Assembly: GCF_014647475.1 (NCBI RefSeq)
Contig: NZ_BMPG01000002.1
Coordinates: 124,001 to 188,000, forward strand
Direction: 5' to 3'
Source of the DNA: Halocalculus aciditolerans
GTDB lineage: Archaea; Halobacteriota; Halobacteria; Halobacteriales; Halobacteriaceae
Length of the DNA stretch: 64,000 bases
Shown in pieces: positions 9,425-19,039 of the stretch (within the stretch, counting starts at the first letter, position 1; every line of letters starts with the position of its first letter). Position numbers and translations under genes: made by a program. A model generated the notes under the pieces. It worked only from the letters and a program-made list of their open reading frames with translations, was not told where the DNA came from and ran no database searches.

Positions 9425-9753
9425 CTCTCGCGCTCGGCCGGCCGGAATCCGCCCGGCGTCTCCACGAGGTCGCCGCTCGCGACGAGCCGAGCGAGCGCCG
9501 CGTCGAGCGCCTCACCGTCGATACCGCTCCCCGCGAGCGTCCGCTCGATAGCCTCCCGGTCGATACGCTCGACGGCCACGTCGACGGTGTTCAACTCGAC
9601 GACGCGGCACACCATCGCCGCCACGCCGTCCGCCGACACCGAACTCCCGTCAGCGCTCACAGCCAACGCCCCCGTCCTCGACCGCTCCGAGCGCGGCTCC
9701 ACCGTCGCTGGCCGACTTCCCGAGCAGGCCCGCCAGCGTCCGGCGTCCCGCAA
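9421..9753 (-). CDS. small hypothetical protein with helix-turn-helix-like C-terminus
   Basis: An open frame of up to 110 aa overlapping the last 4 bases of the ZIP gene in convergent orientation. An internal ATG at 9613-9615 (MVCRVVELNTVDVAVERI) gives a more protein-like 64-aa product whose last 50 residues (AIERTLAGSGIDGEALDAAL, then LVASGDLVETPGGFRP) read like a minimal winged helix. The longer N-terminus is Arg/Ser-rich and doubtful. No family recognised. Confidence 0.5.
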   Translation of the reverse strand: MRDAGRWRACSGSRPATVEPRSERSRTGALAVSADGSSVSADGVAAMVCRVVELNTVDVAVERIDREAIERTLAGSGIDGEALDAALARLVASGDLVETPGGFRPAERES

Positions 9754-9937
9754 CTGGGGGCTTGCCGGTCGGCGGCGGCGAGCGCCCGGTCGACGCCGGC
9801 CGCCTCACCGATGAACTGCGTGCGTCTCAGAATCCTGCACCTCGCTACCGAACAGAACGCTCCCAGCGAGCATAAAGACCGACGCTCCCCGCGCGCGGCT
9901 CCGGACTACGGCGTCGAGAACCGCGAGCGTCGCAGAA

Positions 9938-11479
9938 TCAGTCGCTCTTGACGAAGCGGTCGTACGCGGACTGGAACGCGCCATCCTCCTCGGCGAGTTC
10001 GGACCACTGGGTGAGGCCGCGCTCCTCGTCCGTGCCCGCGATGGTGTTGTCGAGGACGAAGGCGATGAGGCCGCCGACGGCCATGCCGACGCCGCCGACG
10101 ACGTAGACGGTCTGCGCGATGACGTCGACGCCGAGCACGGGACCGAGGACGGCGACCTGGCTGAGTCCCTCCTGGAAGGCGGCGGCGCTCCCGACGTTCG
10201 ACATGTAGTTCGGAATCGCGAGCCCGGCGAAGAGGGAGATGCCGATGATGAAGATATTTCGAGATGAGTCGAGGTCGACGTACTTCAGGTTGGAGAGGCC
10301 GACGGCGGCGATCTGGCCGAACATCGCGATGAAGAGGCCGCCGACGACGGCGTCCGGGATGGTGGTGACGAGCGCGCCGAAGTAGCCGACGAATCCGACG
10401 ACGAGCATCAGGGCCGCGCCGATCTGGACGACGTAGCGCGACGCGACGCCCGTGAGGCCGATTGCGCCGATGTTCTCCGAGTAGGACGTACAGCCGTTCC
10501 CGGTCCCCATGAACCCGGAGAAGATCGACATCAGGCCCTCCATGCCGATGCCGTGATCGATGCGTTTTCGAGAGGGTGCGCCGACGCCGGCGATGCGCGC
10601 GACCGCGTGGTAGTCGCCGAAGCTCTCTAGTACTGATGCCATGAAGCCCGCGAAGATACCGACGATGTACGCGGGCGTGAAGAGCGGTTGGCCGACGAGG
10701 ACGCCGGGGACGACGAAGAGCGAGGCATCCGCGACGGGTCGGGCGGAGACGTAGGCGGCGTCGCCGGAGCCGAAGACGCCGGCCGCGGAGAGGACGGCGG
10801 CGGCGACCCACGCGACCACCACGCCGATGAGGACGGGGTAGAGTTTGAACGCGCGGTGGTAGACGTCGAGGTACTGGCTGAACGCGACGATGAGCAGGAC
10901 GGTCAGCCCGACGATCCACCAGTTCTGCTGGCCGGAGGTGATCTGCGAGACGTTGAAGAGCGCCAGTCCGATGAGCGCGATGGTCGGTGCGACGACGACC
11001 GGCGAGAGATACCGCTTCAGCCGGCCGACGAGGCCGAGGTAGCCGATGAGCATCTCCGCCGCCGCCGCGACGAGCACCGCGCCCTGGAGCTCTCTGACCA
11101 TCGTCTCCCAGCCCGCGCCGCTCGTCGCCATCACGCCGATGACCGCGAGCGCCGGAGCCATAATGGAGAAGGACGCGCCCTGCACGATGGGGTAGCGGTT
11201 CCCGAACGTCGTCTGCGCGAGCGTCGCGATCCCCGACACGACGAAGAACGTCCCGACCAGTTGCGCCGTCGCCCACGCCGGCATCCCCATCGCGCTCGCG
11301 AGGATGAGCGGCACCGCGATGTTCGCGCCGATCATCGTCAGGTAGTGCTGCGACCCCAGAAGGAGTGAGCGCACGAGCGGCGGTTTGTCGTCGATCCCGT
11401 ACTCCACGAAGTCGCTCGCCACCGACTCCGTCCCCGGCTCCCCGGAGAGCCCGTCCGGCGGCGTCTCATCTCCTGCCAT
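9938..11479 (-). CDS. NCS2-family uracil/xanthine permease
   Basis: A 513-aa, 12-14 TM nucleobase:cation symporter-2. Diagnostic parts: QHYLTMIGANIAVPLILA in TM1, QGASFSIMAPALAVIG in TM3, the SFGDYHAVARIAGVG loop and the NGCTSYSENIGAIGLTGVAS signature around TM10. It imports purine or pyrimidine bases across the cytoplasmic membrane; whether uracil or xanthine is preferred cannot be told. The ATG at 11477-11479 gives MAGDETPPDG, an acidic haloarchaeal N-terminus. Stands alone, leftward. Confidence 0.88.
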   Translation of the reverse strand: MAGDETPPDGLSGEPGTESVASDFVEYGIDDKPPLVRSLLLGSQHYLTMIGANIAVPLILASAMGMPAWATAQLVGTFFVVSGIATLAQTTFGNRYPIVQGASFSIMAPALAVIGVMATSGAGWETMVRELQGAVLVAAAAEMLIGYLGLVGRLKRYLSPVVVAPTIALIGLALFNVSQITSGQQNWWIVGLTVLLIVAFSQYLDVYHRAFKLYPVLIGVVVAWVAAAVLSAAGVFGSGDAAYVSARPVADASLFVVPGVLVGQPLFTPAYIVGIFAGFMASVLESFGDYHAVARIAGVGAPSRKRIDHGIGMEGLMSIFSGFMGTGNGCTSYSENIGAIGLTGVASRYVVQIGAALMLVVGFVGYFGALVTTIPDAVVGGLFIAMFGQIAAVGLSNLKYVDLDSSRNIFIIGISLFAGLAIPNYMSNVGSAAAFQEGLSQVAVLGPVLGVDVIAQTVYVVGGVGMAVGGLIAFVLDNTIAGTDEERGLTQWSELAEEDGAFQSAYDRFVKSD

Positions 11480-11640
11480 ACTGAGTCTGCCGACACGAAT
11501 AGGTGAAACAGCATAAAGATGCTGTAACGACTCGGGACCGCTCGCTGAATAATCACAAACGCGCAGCAAGAACCGGCGCTGTCGACGCCGGCTCGCCTCC
11601 TCGGCTCCAGCCGGAGCGACGGACTGTGCGGTCGGGTCGC

Positions 11641-12747
11641 TTACCGGAACGCGCGGTGGTACTGCACGGGCGCGAGTTCCTGGACATCCTCGCCGAGTTC
11701 GGCGGCCGCGGTCAGCCCGAAGTAGGGGTCGCGGAGGAACTCGCGGCCGACGATGGCGAGGTCCGCGCGGTCGTTTCTGATTATTGCGTCGGCCTGCTCC
11801 GGCGACGTGATGCCGCCGACGGTCCCGACCGCGATGTCCGTCTCCGTGTTCTCACGGACGTGCTCGGCGAGCGCGAGCTGGTAGTTCGGCCCCGTCCACT
11901 CCGGCGCGGACCGCGGGCTAATCCCGCCAGACGAGACGTCGACGAGGTCCGCGCCCGCGTCCGCGAGCAGGTCGGAGAGCCGCGCCGTCTGCTCGACGTC
12001 CCAGGATTCCCGGTCGTCGAGCCAGTCCGTCGCGGACAGCCGCACGAACACCGGCTTGTCGTCCGGCCAGACCTCACGCACCGCCTCCGTCACTTCGAGA
12101 ATCAGGCGCGCGCGGTTCTCGAAACTCCCGCCGTACTTGTCGTCGCGGTGGTTCGTCACCGGCGAGAGGAACTGGTGGAGGAGGTAGCCGTGCGCGCCGT
12201 GAATCTCCGCCACCTCGAAGCCGGCGTCGAGCGCGTGCTCCGCGCCCTCGCGCCACTGCTCGACGATGTCTTCGACCTCGTCCGTCGACGGCACCGTCAT
12301 CGGCGGCGCGTCCTGCTCCTCGTACGGCCACGCGTCCTCGCTCGGCGCGACGACCTCCCAGCCGTCCTCGTCCGGCTGCAGCGGCTCGTGGCCCTCCCAC
12401 GGCCGCGACGTCGACGCCTTCCGCCCCGCGTGCCCCAGCTGGATGCCCGGCGACGCCCCCTGGCTCTTGATGAACGCCGTCGTCTCCCGCAGCGCCTCCG
12501 CGTGCTCCTCGCTCCAGATACCGAGGTCCTGGGGCGTGATGCGACCGCGCGGCTCCACCGCCGTCTTCTCCGCCATCACGATCCCCGCGCCGCCCGACGC
12601 GCGCGACCCGAGATGCACCTGATGCCACGGCGTCGCCACCCCGTCCATCGCCTCCACCGAATACTGACACATCGGAGACACCATCAAGCGGTTCCGGAAC
12701 TCCGTCTCCCGCAACTCGAACGAACTGAAGAGATCGTCGACCATCAC
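11641..12747 (-). CDS. old-yellow-enzyme family NADH:flavin oxidoreductase (YqjM-like)
   Basis: A 368-aa FMN-dependent TIM-barrel enoate reductase. Seen: NRLMVSPMCQYS (FMN loop with the YqjM-type Cys), QLGHAGRKAS, the catalytic pair in AEIHGAHGYLLHQFLSPVTN, and YGGSFENRARLILE. The C-terminus ADLAIVGREFLRDPYF contacts the FMN phosphate. These enzymes reduce activated C=C bonds using NAD(P)H; the physiological substrate is usually unknown. Two consecutive ATGs (12747 or 12744) are equally likely starts. Confidence 0.88.
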   Translation of the reverse strand: MMVDDLFSSFELRETEFRNRLMVSPMCQYSVEAMDGVATPWHQVHLGSRASGGAGIVMAEKTAVEPRGRITPQDLGIWSEEHAEALRETTAFIKSQGASPGIQLGHAGRKASTSRPWEGHEPLQPDEDGWEVVAPSEDAWPYEEQDAPPMTVPSTDEVEDIVEQWREGAEHALDAGFEVAEIHGAHGYLLHQFLSPVTNHRDDKYGGSFENRARLILEVTEAVREVWPDDKPVFVRLSATDWLDDRESWDVEQTARLSDLLADAGADLVDVSSGGISPRSAPEWTGPNYQLALAEHVRENTETDIAVGTVGGITSPEQADAIIRNDRADLAIVGREFLRDPYFGLTAAAELGEDVQELAPVQYHRAFR

Positions 12748-12895
12748 CTCACCCTACCCGCGTCCCGCAAAAAGCCGTACCGGACGAAGGGCTGATTGCC
12801 GCAACTACACCGACCCCCACGTCGACGCGTTCGCGCCTTCGACGGTGGCACCCCTCTCGCGCTAGCTCGCGGGTCGCGTTGTTCCGCTCGCTCTA

Positions 12896-12941
12896 AACGT
12901 GGTTCTCACTCGCGCCTTCGGCGCTCGTTCCGAACCACGTT
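12896..12941. repeat. nested inverted repeat (hairpin) between convergent/divergent genes
   Basis: The arms AACGTGGTTC (12896-12905) and GAACCACGTT (12932-12941) are perfect complements. An inner 5-bp arm pair GCGCC/GGCGC closes a short loop. It lies in the intergenic space before the Nif3-like gene, about 45 bp from its start. It could be a terminator-like structure or a small dispersed palindromic repeat; no second copy was noticed in the window. Confidence 0.5.
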
Positions 12942-12986
12942 GCCGCTTCCCCCTAGTCCATTTACCCCCGCGACGACGGTCGAAGC

Positions 12987-13817
12987 ATGGGTCTCTCCAC
13001 GGACGACATCATGCAGTTGAGCCTCGACCTCGTCGACTGGGACGACGTTCCCGGCGACAGCACGACGTACGTGCCCGGCGAGGATATCGAGTCGGCGCTC
13101 GTCGGCATCGACCTCGAATCGCCGGAGCTCCAGCTCGCGAACGACCAGGACTTCGACCTCGCGCTCGCGCACCACCCCGCGGGCGATGAGGCGCGCCTCG
13201 AGTTCACGGAGGTGCTCGACAAGCAGGTGGAGTTCATGACGAACCACGGCGTCCCCGAGGACGTCGCCGAGGAGGCCGCGCAGGGCATCCGCGACAACGC
13301 CGAGTACGGCGCGCACGCCGCGAACTACCGGCACAACCCGAGCGTCGCCGAACTCCTCGACCAGCCGTACATGAACATCCACCTCGCACCCGACGAGCTC
13401 GGCCGCCGGCTCTTCGTCGAGGTCGTCGAGGAACTCACCGCGGACGCGACCGTCGCCGACCTGAAGGCGGCGTTCAACGACGCGTTCCCCGAGATTCGGA
13501 ACGCCGCGACGGACATCGAGACGCGGGTCGGCGACGACGCGAACGAGGTCGGCGAGGTCGCCGTTCACCACGCGGCCGGGACGAACGGCGGCGCGGACGT
13601 CGCGCGCGCCTACTTCGAACACGGCGTCGACACGGTCATCTACATCCACGTCTCCGCGATCGACGCCGCGGAGCTCCGCGAGGAGTTCGCCGGCGAGGAG
13701 AAGAACCTCGTCGTCACCGGTCACATCGCGAGCGACGCCGTCGGCCTGAACGTCCTCGTCGACGCCCTAGAGGGAGAAGGCGTCGAGTGTACGACGTTCT
13801 CCGGCTGCGACCTCTAA
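12987..13817 (+). CDS. Nif3-like dinuclear metal centre protein (DUF34)
   Basis: A 276-aa protein with the Nif3 layout. An N-terminal half carries the DLALAHHPAGDEARL motif (family THHP metal ligands) and a C-terminal half carries VTGHIASDAVGLNVLVDALE (family GHxxxE/D region). The long insert with DELGRRLFVEVVEELTADA fits archaeal members. The family binds two metal ions and has been tied to metal insertion and to GTP cyclohydrolase-like chemistry, without a settled activity. ATG 12987 follows a possible promoter element (CCATTTACC) about 30 bp upstream. Confidence 0.75.
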   Translation: MGLSTDDIMQLSLDLVDWDDVPGDSTTYVPGEDIESALVGIDLESPELQLANDQDFDLALAHHPAGDEARLEFTEVLDKQVEFMTNHGVPEDVAEEAAQGIRDNAEYGAHAANYRHNPSVAELLDQPYMNIHLAPDELGRRLFVEVVEELTADATVADLKAAFNDAFPEIRNAATDIETRVGDDANEVGEVAVHHAAGTNGGADVARAYFEHGVDTVIYIHVSAIDAAELREEFAGEEKNLVVTGHIASDAVGLNVLVDALEGEGVECTTFSGCDL

Positions 13818-13842
13818 ACCGAAAAACGACTCGCTCGCGCGC

Positions 13843-14154
13843 TTACTTTCCGTCGGCCGCGTCCTCGATTTCGGGCTCTTCGTACTCCTCGACGTCCTCG
13901 CCGGTGGTGTCCGCGCCGCCGATGTCGGCGGCCTCCGGTTCGACGTACTCGTCTTCGTCCGACTCCGCGAGGACGTCGTCGGGCGTCGCGCTCTCGCGCT
14001 CGCCCGTCCGTTCGATTTCGATTTCTACTTCGACTTCGGTGCCGGCGACCTCGAACTCGGCTTCGCCGCGCTCGCTCCCGCCGAGTTCGACTTCGAGTTC
14101 GTCCCGGTCGATCTCCACTTCGACTTCCACTTCGACGTCGACATCGTCCGTCAT
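13843..14154 (-). CDS. highly acidic hypothetical protein
   Basis: 103 aa, almost half Glu and Asp, opening MTDDVDVEVEVEVEIDRDEL with an alternating acidic/valine pattern that suggests beta-strands or an extended chain. No cysteines, membrane segment or known motif. Such low-complexity acidic proteins are frequent in haloarchaea. The convergent gap to the Nif3-like gene is 25 bp. Real coding is likely because the opposite strand gives only Ser/Arg-rich text. Confidence 0.6.
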   Translation of the reverse strand: MTDDVDVEVEVEVEIDRDELEVELGGSERGEAEFEVAGTEVEVEIEIERTGERESATPDDVLAESDEDEYVEPEAADIGGADTTGEDVEEYEEPEIEDAADGK

Positions 14155-14291
14155 ACTTGGTGCTTCGAGCGGGGCGGGAAAAAGGTGTGTGGCCGTCGGG
14201 GCGGTCGAAACAGTCAGAGGGGTCGGAGGAACCGGAGGGGTCGGCGCGGGACCCGAACTCGCCCCCCGAGAAATCGTTTTCCGATTCTGAG

Positions 14292-14302
14292 TAAATATTT
14301 TA
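14292..14302 (+). promoter_or_regulatory. TATA box of the GapN-like gene
   Basis: The A/T run TAAATATTTTA lies 24-34 bp before the ATG at 14326. This is the standard archaeal TATA distance for a leaderless or nearly leaderless haloarchaeal mRNA. The surrounding DNA is strongly G+C-rich, so the element stands out. Confidence 0.6.
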
Positions 14303-14325
14303 TCGCGGGGGCTCGAAGGGCGAGT

Positions 14326-15771
14326 ATGAACCAGCTAACAGTCCCCGCCCACCAGCGCCCGTACGTCGACGGCCAGTGGCGGGACGGCGCGGACGCCATC
14401 GCGGTCACCGACCTCGCGGACGGCGGCGTGTTCACGCACGTCGGCGCGGCGGGCGTCGAGGCGGCCGAGGACGCGCTCGCCGCCGCGCACCGCGTCAAAC
14501 CCGCGCTCAGAGACGCGAGCATCCCGCAGCGCTACGAGTGGCTGAACGGCGTCGCGGACGGTATCGCCGACCGGAGGGAGGAGCTCGCGGAGACCATCGT
14601 GCGCGAGGCCGGGAAGCCGATTTCGAGCGCGCGCGGCGAGGTCGACTCCGCGGTCGAGCGGTTCCGGCGCGCCGCCGAGGAGGCCCGCCAGCAGAAAGGC
14701 GAGTACCGCGAGGGGACGACGGCCGGCCACGAGAACTGGCAGGCCGTGGTGAAACCGGAGCCGCGCGGGCTCGCGCTCTGCATCACGCCCTACAACTACC
14801 CGCTGGCGACGACGGCGCTCCAGGTCGCGCCCGCGCTCGCCGCCGGCAACAGCGTGGTTTTGAAACCCGCGAGCAAGACGCCGGTGACCGCCGCCGTCCT
14901 CGCGGACGTCGTCGCCGACGCCGGTCTCCCGGACGGCGCGTTCAACTTCCTCCCCGGCGACGCGAGCGAAATCGGCGACTACCTCGCGGGCGACGACCGC
15001 GTGAACGCCATCGCCATGACGGGGTCGTCGAGCGCCGGGAAGCACGTCGCGAAGCAGGCCGGACTCGTCGAACTCCACATGGAGCTCGGCGGGAACGCCC
15101 CCGAGATCGTCTTCGCGGACGCCGACCTCGCCGACGCCGCCGCGGACGCCGCCGCCGGCTCCGTCAAGTACGCCGGGCAGCGCTGCTCCGCCGTCTCCCG
15201 CGTCCTCGCACAGGACGCCGTCCACGACGACCTCGTGGCGCGCATCGACGACGAACTCGACTCCTGGACCGTCGGCGATCTCTTCGACGACGACACCGAC
15301 CTCGGCCCCGTCATCGACGAATCGCAGGCCGAGTGGGTGCAGGAACTCGTCGACGACGCCGTCGAGAACGGCGCAGACCTCGTGCGCGGCGGGGAGTACG
15401 AAAAGCAGGCGGAGGGCGTCTACGTCTACGAGCCGACGCTCCTCGCCGATGTTCCCCACGACGCCCGCATCATCCGCGAAGAGCAGTTCGGACCCGTCGC
15501 CGCCGTCACCCGCTTCGACACCGAAGCGAAAGCGGTGGCGCTCGCGAACGACACCGACCTCGCGCTCGACGCCGCCGTCTTCACGAGCGACTACGACCGC
15601 GCGCTCCGTGTCGCCGACCGCGTCCAGGCCGGCGCGGTCCGCATCAACGGCCGCCCGAGCCACGGCCTCGGCGACATCCCCTTCGGCGGCCGGAAATCCT
15701 CCGGCATCGGCCGCGAAGGCCTCGACAGCAGCATCGACGCCTTCACCACCACCAAATCCATCATCCTCTGA
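14326..15771 (+). CDS. NAD(P)-dependent aldehyde dehydrogenase, GapN-like
   Basis: A 481-aa aldehyde dehydrogenase. Motifs: ITPYNYPLATTALQVAP and LKPASKTPVT (cofactor site), FNFLPGD, MTGSSSAGKHVA, catalytic Glu in ELGGNAPEIVFADAD and catalytic Cys in YAGQRCSAVSRVL. The C-terminus has EEQFGPVAAVTRF and RINGRPSHGLGDIPFGGRK. The GQRCSAV context and FGGRKSSGIGREG tail are typical of non-phosphorylating glyceraldehyde-3-phosphate dehydrogenases (GapN), though other short aldehydes are possible. Transcribed from its own TATA box. Confidence 0.85.
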   Translation: MNQLTVPAHQRPYVDGQWRDGADAIAVTDLADGGVFTHVGAAGVEAAEDALAAAHRVKPALRDASIPQRYEWLNGVADGIADRREELAETIVREAGKPISSARGEVDSAVERFRRAAEEARQQKGEYREGTTAGHENWQAVVKPEPRGLALCITPYNYPLATTALQVAPALAAGNSVVLKPASKTPVTAAVLADVVADAGLPDGAFNFLPGDASEIGDYLAGDDRVNAIAMTGSSSAGKHVAKQAGLVELHMELGGNAPEIVFADADLADAAADAAAGSVKYAGQRCSAVSRVLAQDAVHDDLVARIDDELDSWTVGDLFDDDTDLGPVIDESQAEWVQELVDDAVENGADLVRGGEYEKQAEGVYVYEPTLLADVPHDARIIREEQFGPVAAVTRFDTEAKAVALANDTDLALDAAVFTSDYDRALRVADRVQAGAVRINGRPSHGLGDIPFGGRKSSGIGREGLDSSIDAFTTTKSIIL

Positions 15772-15864
15772 TTCGGTCCGTATCGTCGCCGCGACGACCC
15801 GGCGTCGGCGTGTGCGTCACACCCTCACGGTACGTTTAATCCAGGCGCGCGTTCCGTCACCAGT

Positions 15865-17076
15865 ATGGACTACCGCCCGCTCCCCGACGGGGCCGAAGAC
15901 GAGTTCCGCGAGATGGTGTCGTACGCGTTCAGCCCCGAAGACGGGCCGTTCGACGCCGAGGAGGCAGACGAGGTCCCGCCGCCCGCGCGGCTCGGTGACA
16001 AACGCGGCGTCTTCGACGCGGCGGGCGACCTGCTCGCGGTCTGCCGGCACTACTGGTTCGACGCGCCGCTCCGCGGGCAGACCGTCGACCTCGGCGGCGT
16101 CTCCGCGGTCGCGTCGCCGCCCGAGAACCGCCGGCGGGGCGTCGTCCGCTTCATGCTCGCCGAATCCCTCCGCGAGTACCGCGAGAGCGACGTCGCGTTC
16201 AGCGCGCTCTGGCCGTTCAAACACCCCTTCTACGAGCGGATGGGCTGGGGCGTCGCCACCCGCTACGCCACGCACGAACTCGCGCCCGAGCAGCTCGCGC
16301 CCACGCGCGAACACACCAGCGGAACCATCTGGCGGGCGACGCCCGACGACTGGGAAGCCCTCCAGCGGGTTCGCGCGGAACACGGCGCGCCCTACCACCT
16401 CGACTTCGAACAGGGCGGAGAGTGGTGGGAACACCGCGTCTTCCACTCGTGGGACACCGACCCCTACGTCTACGCCTGGGACGGCGACGGCGGCGAGACC
16501 CGCGGCTACGTCGTCTACACCATCACGGACGGCGACGGCGGCCGCGTCCTCTCGACGACCGACCTCGCCTACGCGGACCCCGACGCCCGCCGCAACCTCC
16601 TCCGCTTCCTCGCCGACCACGACAGTCAGGTGTCGACGCTGAAGCTCACCACGACCGACGACGTCGACCTCGTCGGCCTCGTCAGTGACGACGGCGAGGT
16701 CGAGACGACGATGAAGGCGGGCACGATGTTCCGCGTCGTCGACGTCGCCGGCCTCGAACGCCTCGACTACCCCGGTGACGTGGAGGCCGCCGTCACTCTC
16801 CGCGTCGAGGACGACCTCGCCGACTGGAACGACGACACCTTCCGCATCACCGTCGCCGACGGCACCGCGACCGTCGAACGCGTCGACGACGACCCGGAGA
16901 TAGAAGCGAACATCGCCGCGTTGAGCCAGCTCGTCGCCGGCTTCCGGACTACCGCGGAGCTCCGCGTTCGCGACGGCCTCACAGTCGAACGGAAAGAAGA
17001 GACGAAGACGGACGCGCTCGATGCGCTCGACGCCGCCTTCCCGACGCACCCGACGATGGTGCGCGAGGGCTTCTAG
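15865..17076 (+). CDS. Eis-like GNAT N-acetyltransferase with SCP2-like C-terminal domain
   Basis: A 403-aa protein with the Eis plan: N-terminal GNAT domain with acetyl-CoA loop VASPPENRRRGVVRFMLAES (Q/RxxGxG/A-like), a second GNAT-like domain (residues ~150-280, YVYAWDGDGGETRGYVVYTI), and a C-terminal sterol-carrier-like domain (~290-390, VTLRVEDDLADWNDDTFRI). The terminal carboxylate region TMVREGF resembles the Eis C-terminus that acts as the general base. Eis proteins acetylate amines; the haloarchaeal substrate is unknown. It abuts guaB convergently with no gap. Confidence 0.85.
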   Translation: MDYRPLPDGAEDEFREMVSYAFSPEDGPFDAEEADEVPPPARLGDKRGVFDAAGDLLAVCRHYWFDAPLRGQTVDLGGVSAVASPPENRRRGVVRFMLAESLREYRESDVAFSALWPFKHPFYERMGWGVATRYATHELAPEQLAPTREHTSGTIWRATPDDWEALQRVRAEHGAPYHLDFEQGGEWWEHRVFHSWDTDPYVYAWDGDGGETRGYVVYTITDGDGGRVLSTTDLAYADPDARRNLLRFLADHDSQVSTLKLTTTDDVDLVGLVSDDGEVETTMKAGTMFRVVDVAGLERLDYPGDVEAAVTLRVEDDLADWNDDTFRITVADGTATVERVDDDPEIEANIAALSQLVAGFRTTAELRVRDGLTVERKEETKTDALDALDAAFPTHPTMVREGF

Positions 17077-18573
17077 TTACTCGCTCGGGCTGTAGTTCGG
17101 CGCTTCGTCCGTAATCATCACGTCGTGCGGGTGGCCTTCGGTCTGGCCTGCCGCCGAGACGCGGACGAGGCGGCTCCGCGACTTCATCTCGGGGATGGTC
17201 GACGCGCCGACGTACCCCATCCCGGACTGAATCCCGCCCGTCATCTGGTGGAGCTCGCTCGCGAGACTCCCCTTGTACGGCGTTGCGGCTTCGACGCCCT
17301 CGGGGACGTACTCCTCGTCCTCGGGCTCTTCTTTGAGGTAGCGGTCGCCGCCGCCGGACTGCATCGCGCCGACGCTCCCCATCCCTCGGTACTGCTTGTA
17401 CTTCTTGCCGTTCATCGTGATGACGCGGCCGGGCGCTTCGTCGGTGCCGGCGAAGTAGGAGCCGAGCATCACGGCGTCCGCGCCGGCGGCGAACGCCTTC
17501 GCGGCGTCGCCGGAGTACCGGATGCCGCCGTCGGCGATGACGGGCACGTCGTGCTGGACGGCGACGTCCGCGACTTCGGCGACAGCCGTGATCTGTGGCA
17601 TGCCCGCGCCGGAGACGACGCGCGTGGTGCAGATGGAGCCGGGGCCGATGCCGACTTTCACGCCGTCGGCGAAGTCGACGACGTCCTCGGCGGCCTCGCG
17701 CGTCCCGATGTTGCCGACGACGACGTCGGCGTCGACGGACTCCTTGATCTCGCGGGCGGAGTCGATGACGTTCAGGTTGTGCGCGTGCGCGCAGTCGATG
17801 AAGAGAACGTCGACACCGGCGTCGTCGAGGGCTTCGGCGCGCTCGATCTCGAAGGGGCCGACGGCCGCGCCGACGCGGAGGTGGCCGTCGGCGTCGCGCG
17901 CGGCGTCCTCGTGCTCGCGGCGCGCGAGCACGCCCTGCATCGTGACGAGGCCGACGAGGCGGTCCTCGGCGTCCACGATGGGGACGCGTTCGATCTTGTG
18001 CTCGTACATGAGTTCGAGGGCGTCGCGCGCCTCGAGGTCCTCGCTCGCCGTGATGACTTCGTCCGTCATCGCTTCCTCGACCGTGTCTTCGTCGCCGACT
18101 TCGAGGTACGGCCGGATGTCCGTCCCGGAGATGATGCCGAGGACTTCGTCGTCGTCGTTCACGACGGGCGCGCCGGAGACGCCGGCGCGCTCCATCATCG
18201 CGTCGACTTCGTCGATGGTCTGCTCGGGGTTCGCGGTGACGACGTCCTCGCGGCGGATGACGAGCTCGTCGGCGCGTTTGACGCGCTGGACTTCCGCGAC
18301 GGCTTCGTCGGTGTCCGTGTTCCGGTGGAGGACGCCGAGGCCGCCCTCGCGCGCCATCGCGATAGCGAGGTCGCTCTCGGTGACGGTGTCCATCGCGGCG
18401 GAGAGAACGGGAACGTTGAGTTCGACGTTCTTCGAGACGTTCGTCGTGAGGTCTGCCTCGTCCGGTTCGACTCGGCTCTCGCGCGGTCGGAGGAGGACGT
18501 CGTCGAACGTCAACGCCTCCGGAACGCGGAGTTTCTCCGAAAACTGACCGTCGTCGGGGTACTCCTTCGCCAT
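17077..18573 (-). CDS. guaB: inosine-5'-monophosphate dehydrogenase
   Basis: 498 aa, oxidising IMP to XMP in guanine nucleotide synthesis. The N-terminus ALTFDDVLLRPRESRVEPDE and LNVPVLSAAMDTVTES are classical. Two CBS domains occupy about residues 95-210. The barrel continues with VGIGPGSICTTRVVSGAGMP (catalytic Cys), DGGIRYSGDAAKAFAAGADA, LGSYFAGTDEAPG and the flap YRGMGSVGAM, with the Arg-Tyr type dyad region after it. The ATG at 18571-18573 (MAKEYPDDGQ) is preferred over longer frames because it places the family N-terminus correctly and has an A/T element about 28 bp upstream. Confidence 0.95.
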   Translation of the reverse strand: MAKEYPDDGQFSEKLRVPEALTFDDVLLRPRESRVEPDEADLTTNVSKNVELNVPVLSAAMDTVTESDLAIAMAREGGLGVLHRNTDTDEAVAEVQRVKRADELVIRREDVVTANPEQTIDEVDAMMERAGVSGAPVVNDDDEVLGIISGTDIRPYLEVGDEDTVEEAMTDEVITASEDLEARDALELMYEHKIERVPIVDAEDRLVGLVTMQGVLARREHEDAARDADGHLRVGAAVGPFEIERAEALDDAGVDVLFIDCAHAHNLNVIDSAREIKESVDADVVVGNIGTREAAEDVVDFADGVKVGIGPGSICTTRVVSGAGMPQITAVAEVADVAVQHDVPVIADGGIRYSGDAAKAFAAGADAVMLGSYFAGTDEAPGRVITMNGKKYKQYRGMGSVGAMQSGGGDRYLKEEPEDEEYVPEGVEAATPYKGSLASELHQMTGGIQSGMGYVGASTIPEMKSRSRLVRVSAAGQTEGHPHDVMITDEAPNYSPSE

Positions 18574-18673
18574 GTAAATCCCACACGGGCGTGGGGTAAA
18601 AGCGTTCCGAGAGGGGCGCGGATGTGCATTCGTGTGCCACAGCGCCGGCGAATTGCTGATAGACATCTATCAC

Positions 18674-19039
18674 AATTACTCCGAGTTCGGTGGACGAACG
18701 GCGTTTCGCTCCGTGGGTTTCGTCGAATCGGCGGCCATTCGTCCAATTCGCCTACGGACAGTAACCGCGTTTAAATACCGTCTCTGAAACACACCGTGTC
18801 TTGCGGGCAGTTGTCACGCAATATTTATCACGATAAGTCGGGAATAGACGTGTATGGACTCCCACAGTCCCCTCGGTCTCCGCACCGCCGGCAACCGCAC
18901 TGCCAACTCCGGCGCGATCGCGAAACCCACAGGGACATTTAAATTTATGGGAGTAACCGAGACCTGGCGGCGACCGGCCGTCCGCGACACCGCAGTGTCC
19001 GACCACGGGTCCCCCCAACGTGACGGGTATCATCGCTAG
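18674..19039. other. 366-bp intergenic region with promoter-like A/T tracts
   Basis: No convincing gene on either strand. It holds several A/T tracts (TTAAATAC at 18770, AATATTTATCACG near 18820, CATTTAAATTTATGG near 18936) that could serve the downstream membrane-protein gene and perhaps a leftward transcript. Short frames here are His/Arg/Ser-rich and not protein-like. Confidence 0.4.

Noticed and set aside
18854-19039. 61-codon frame ending just before the DUF5794-like gene
   Set aside because: Composition is not protein-like and it contains the promoter-like A/T tracts.
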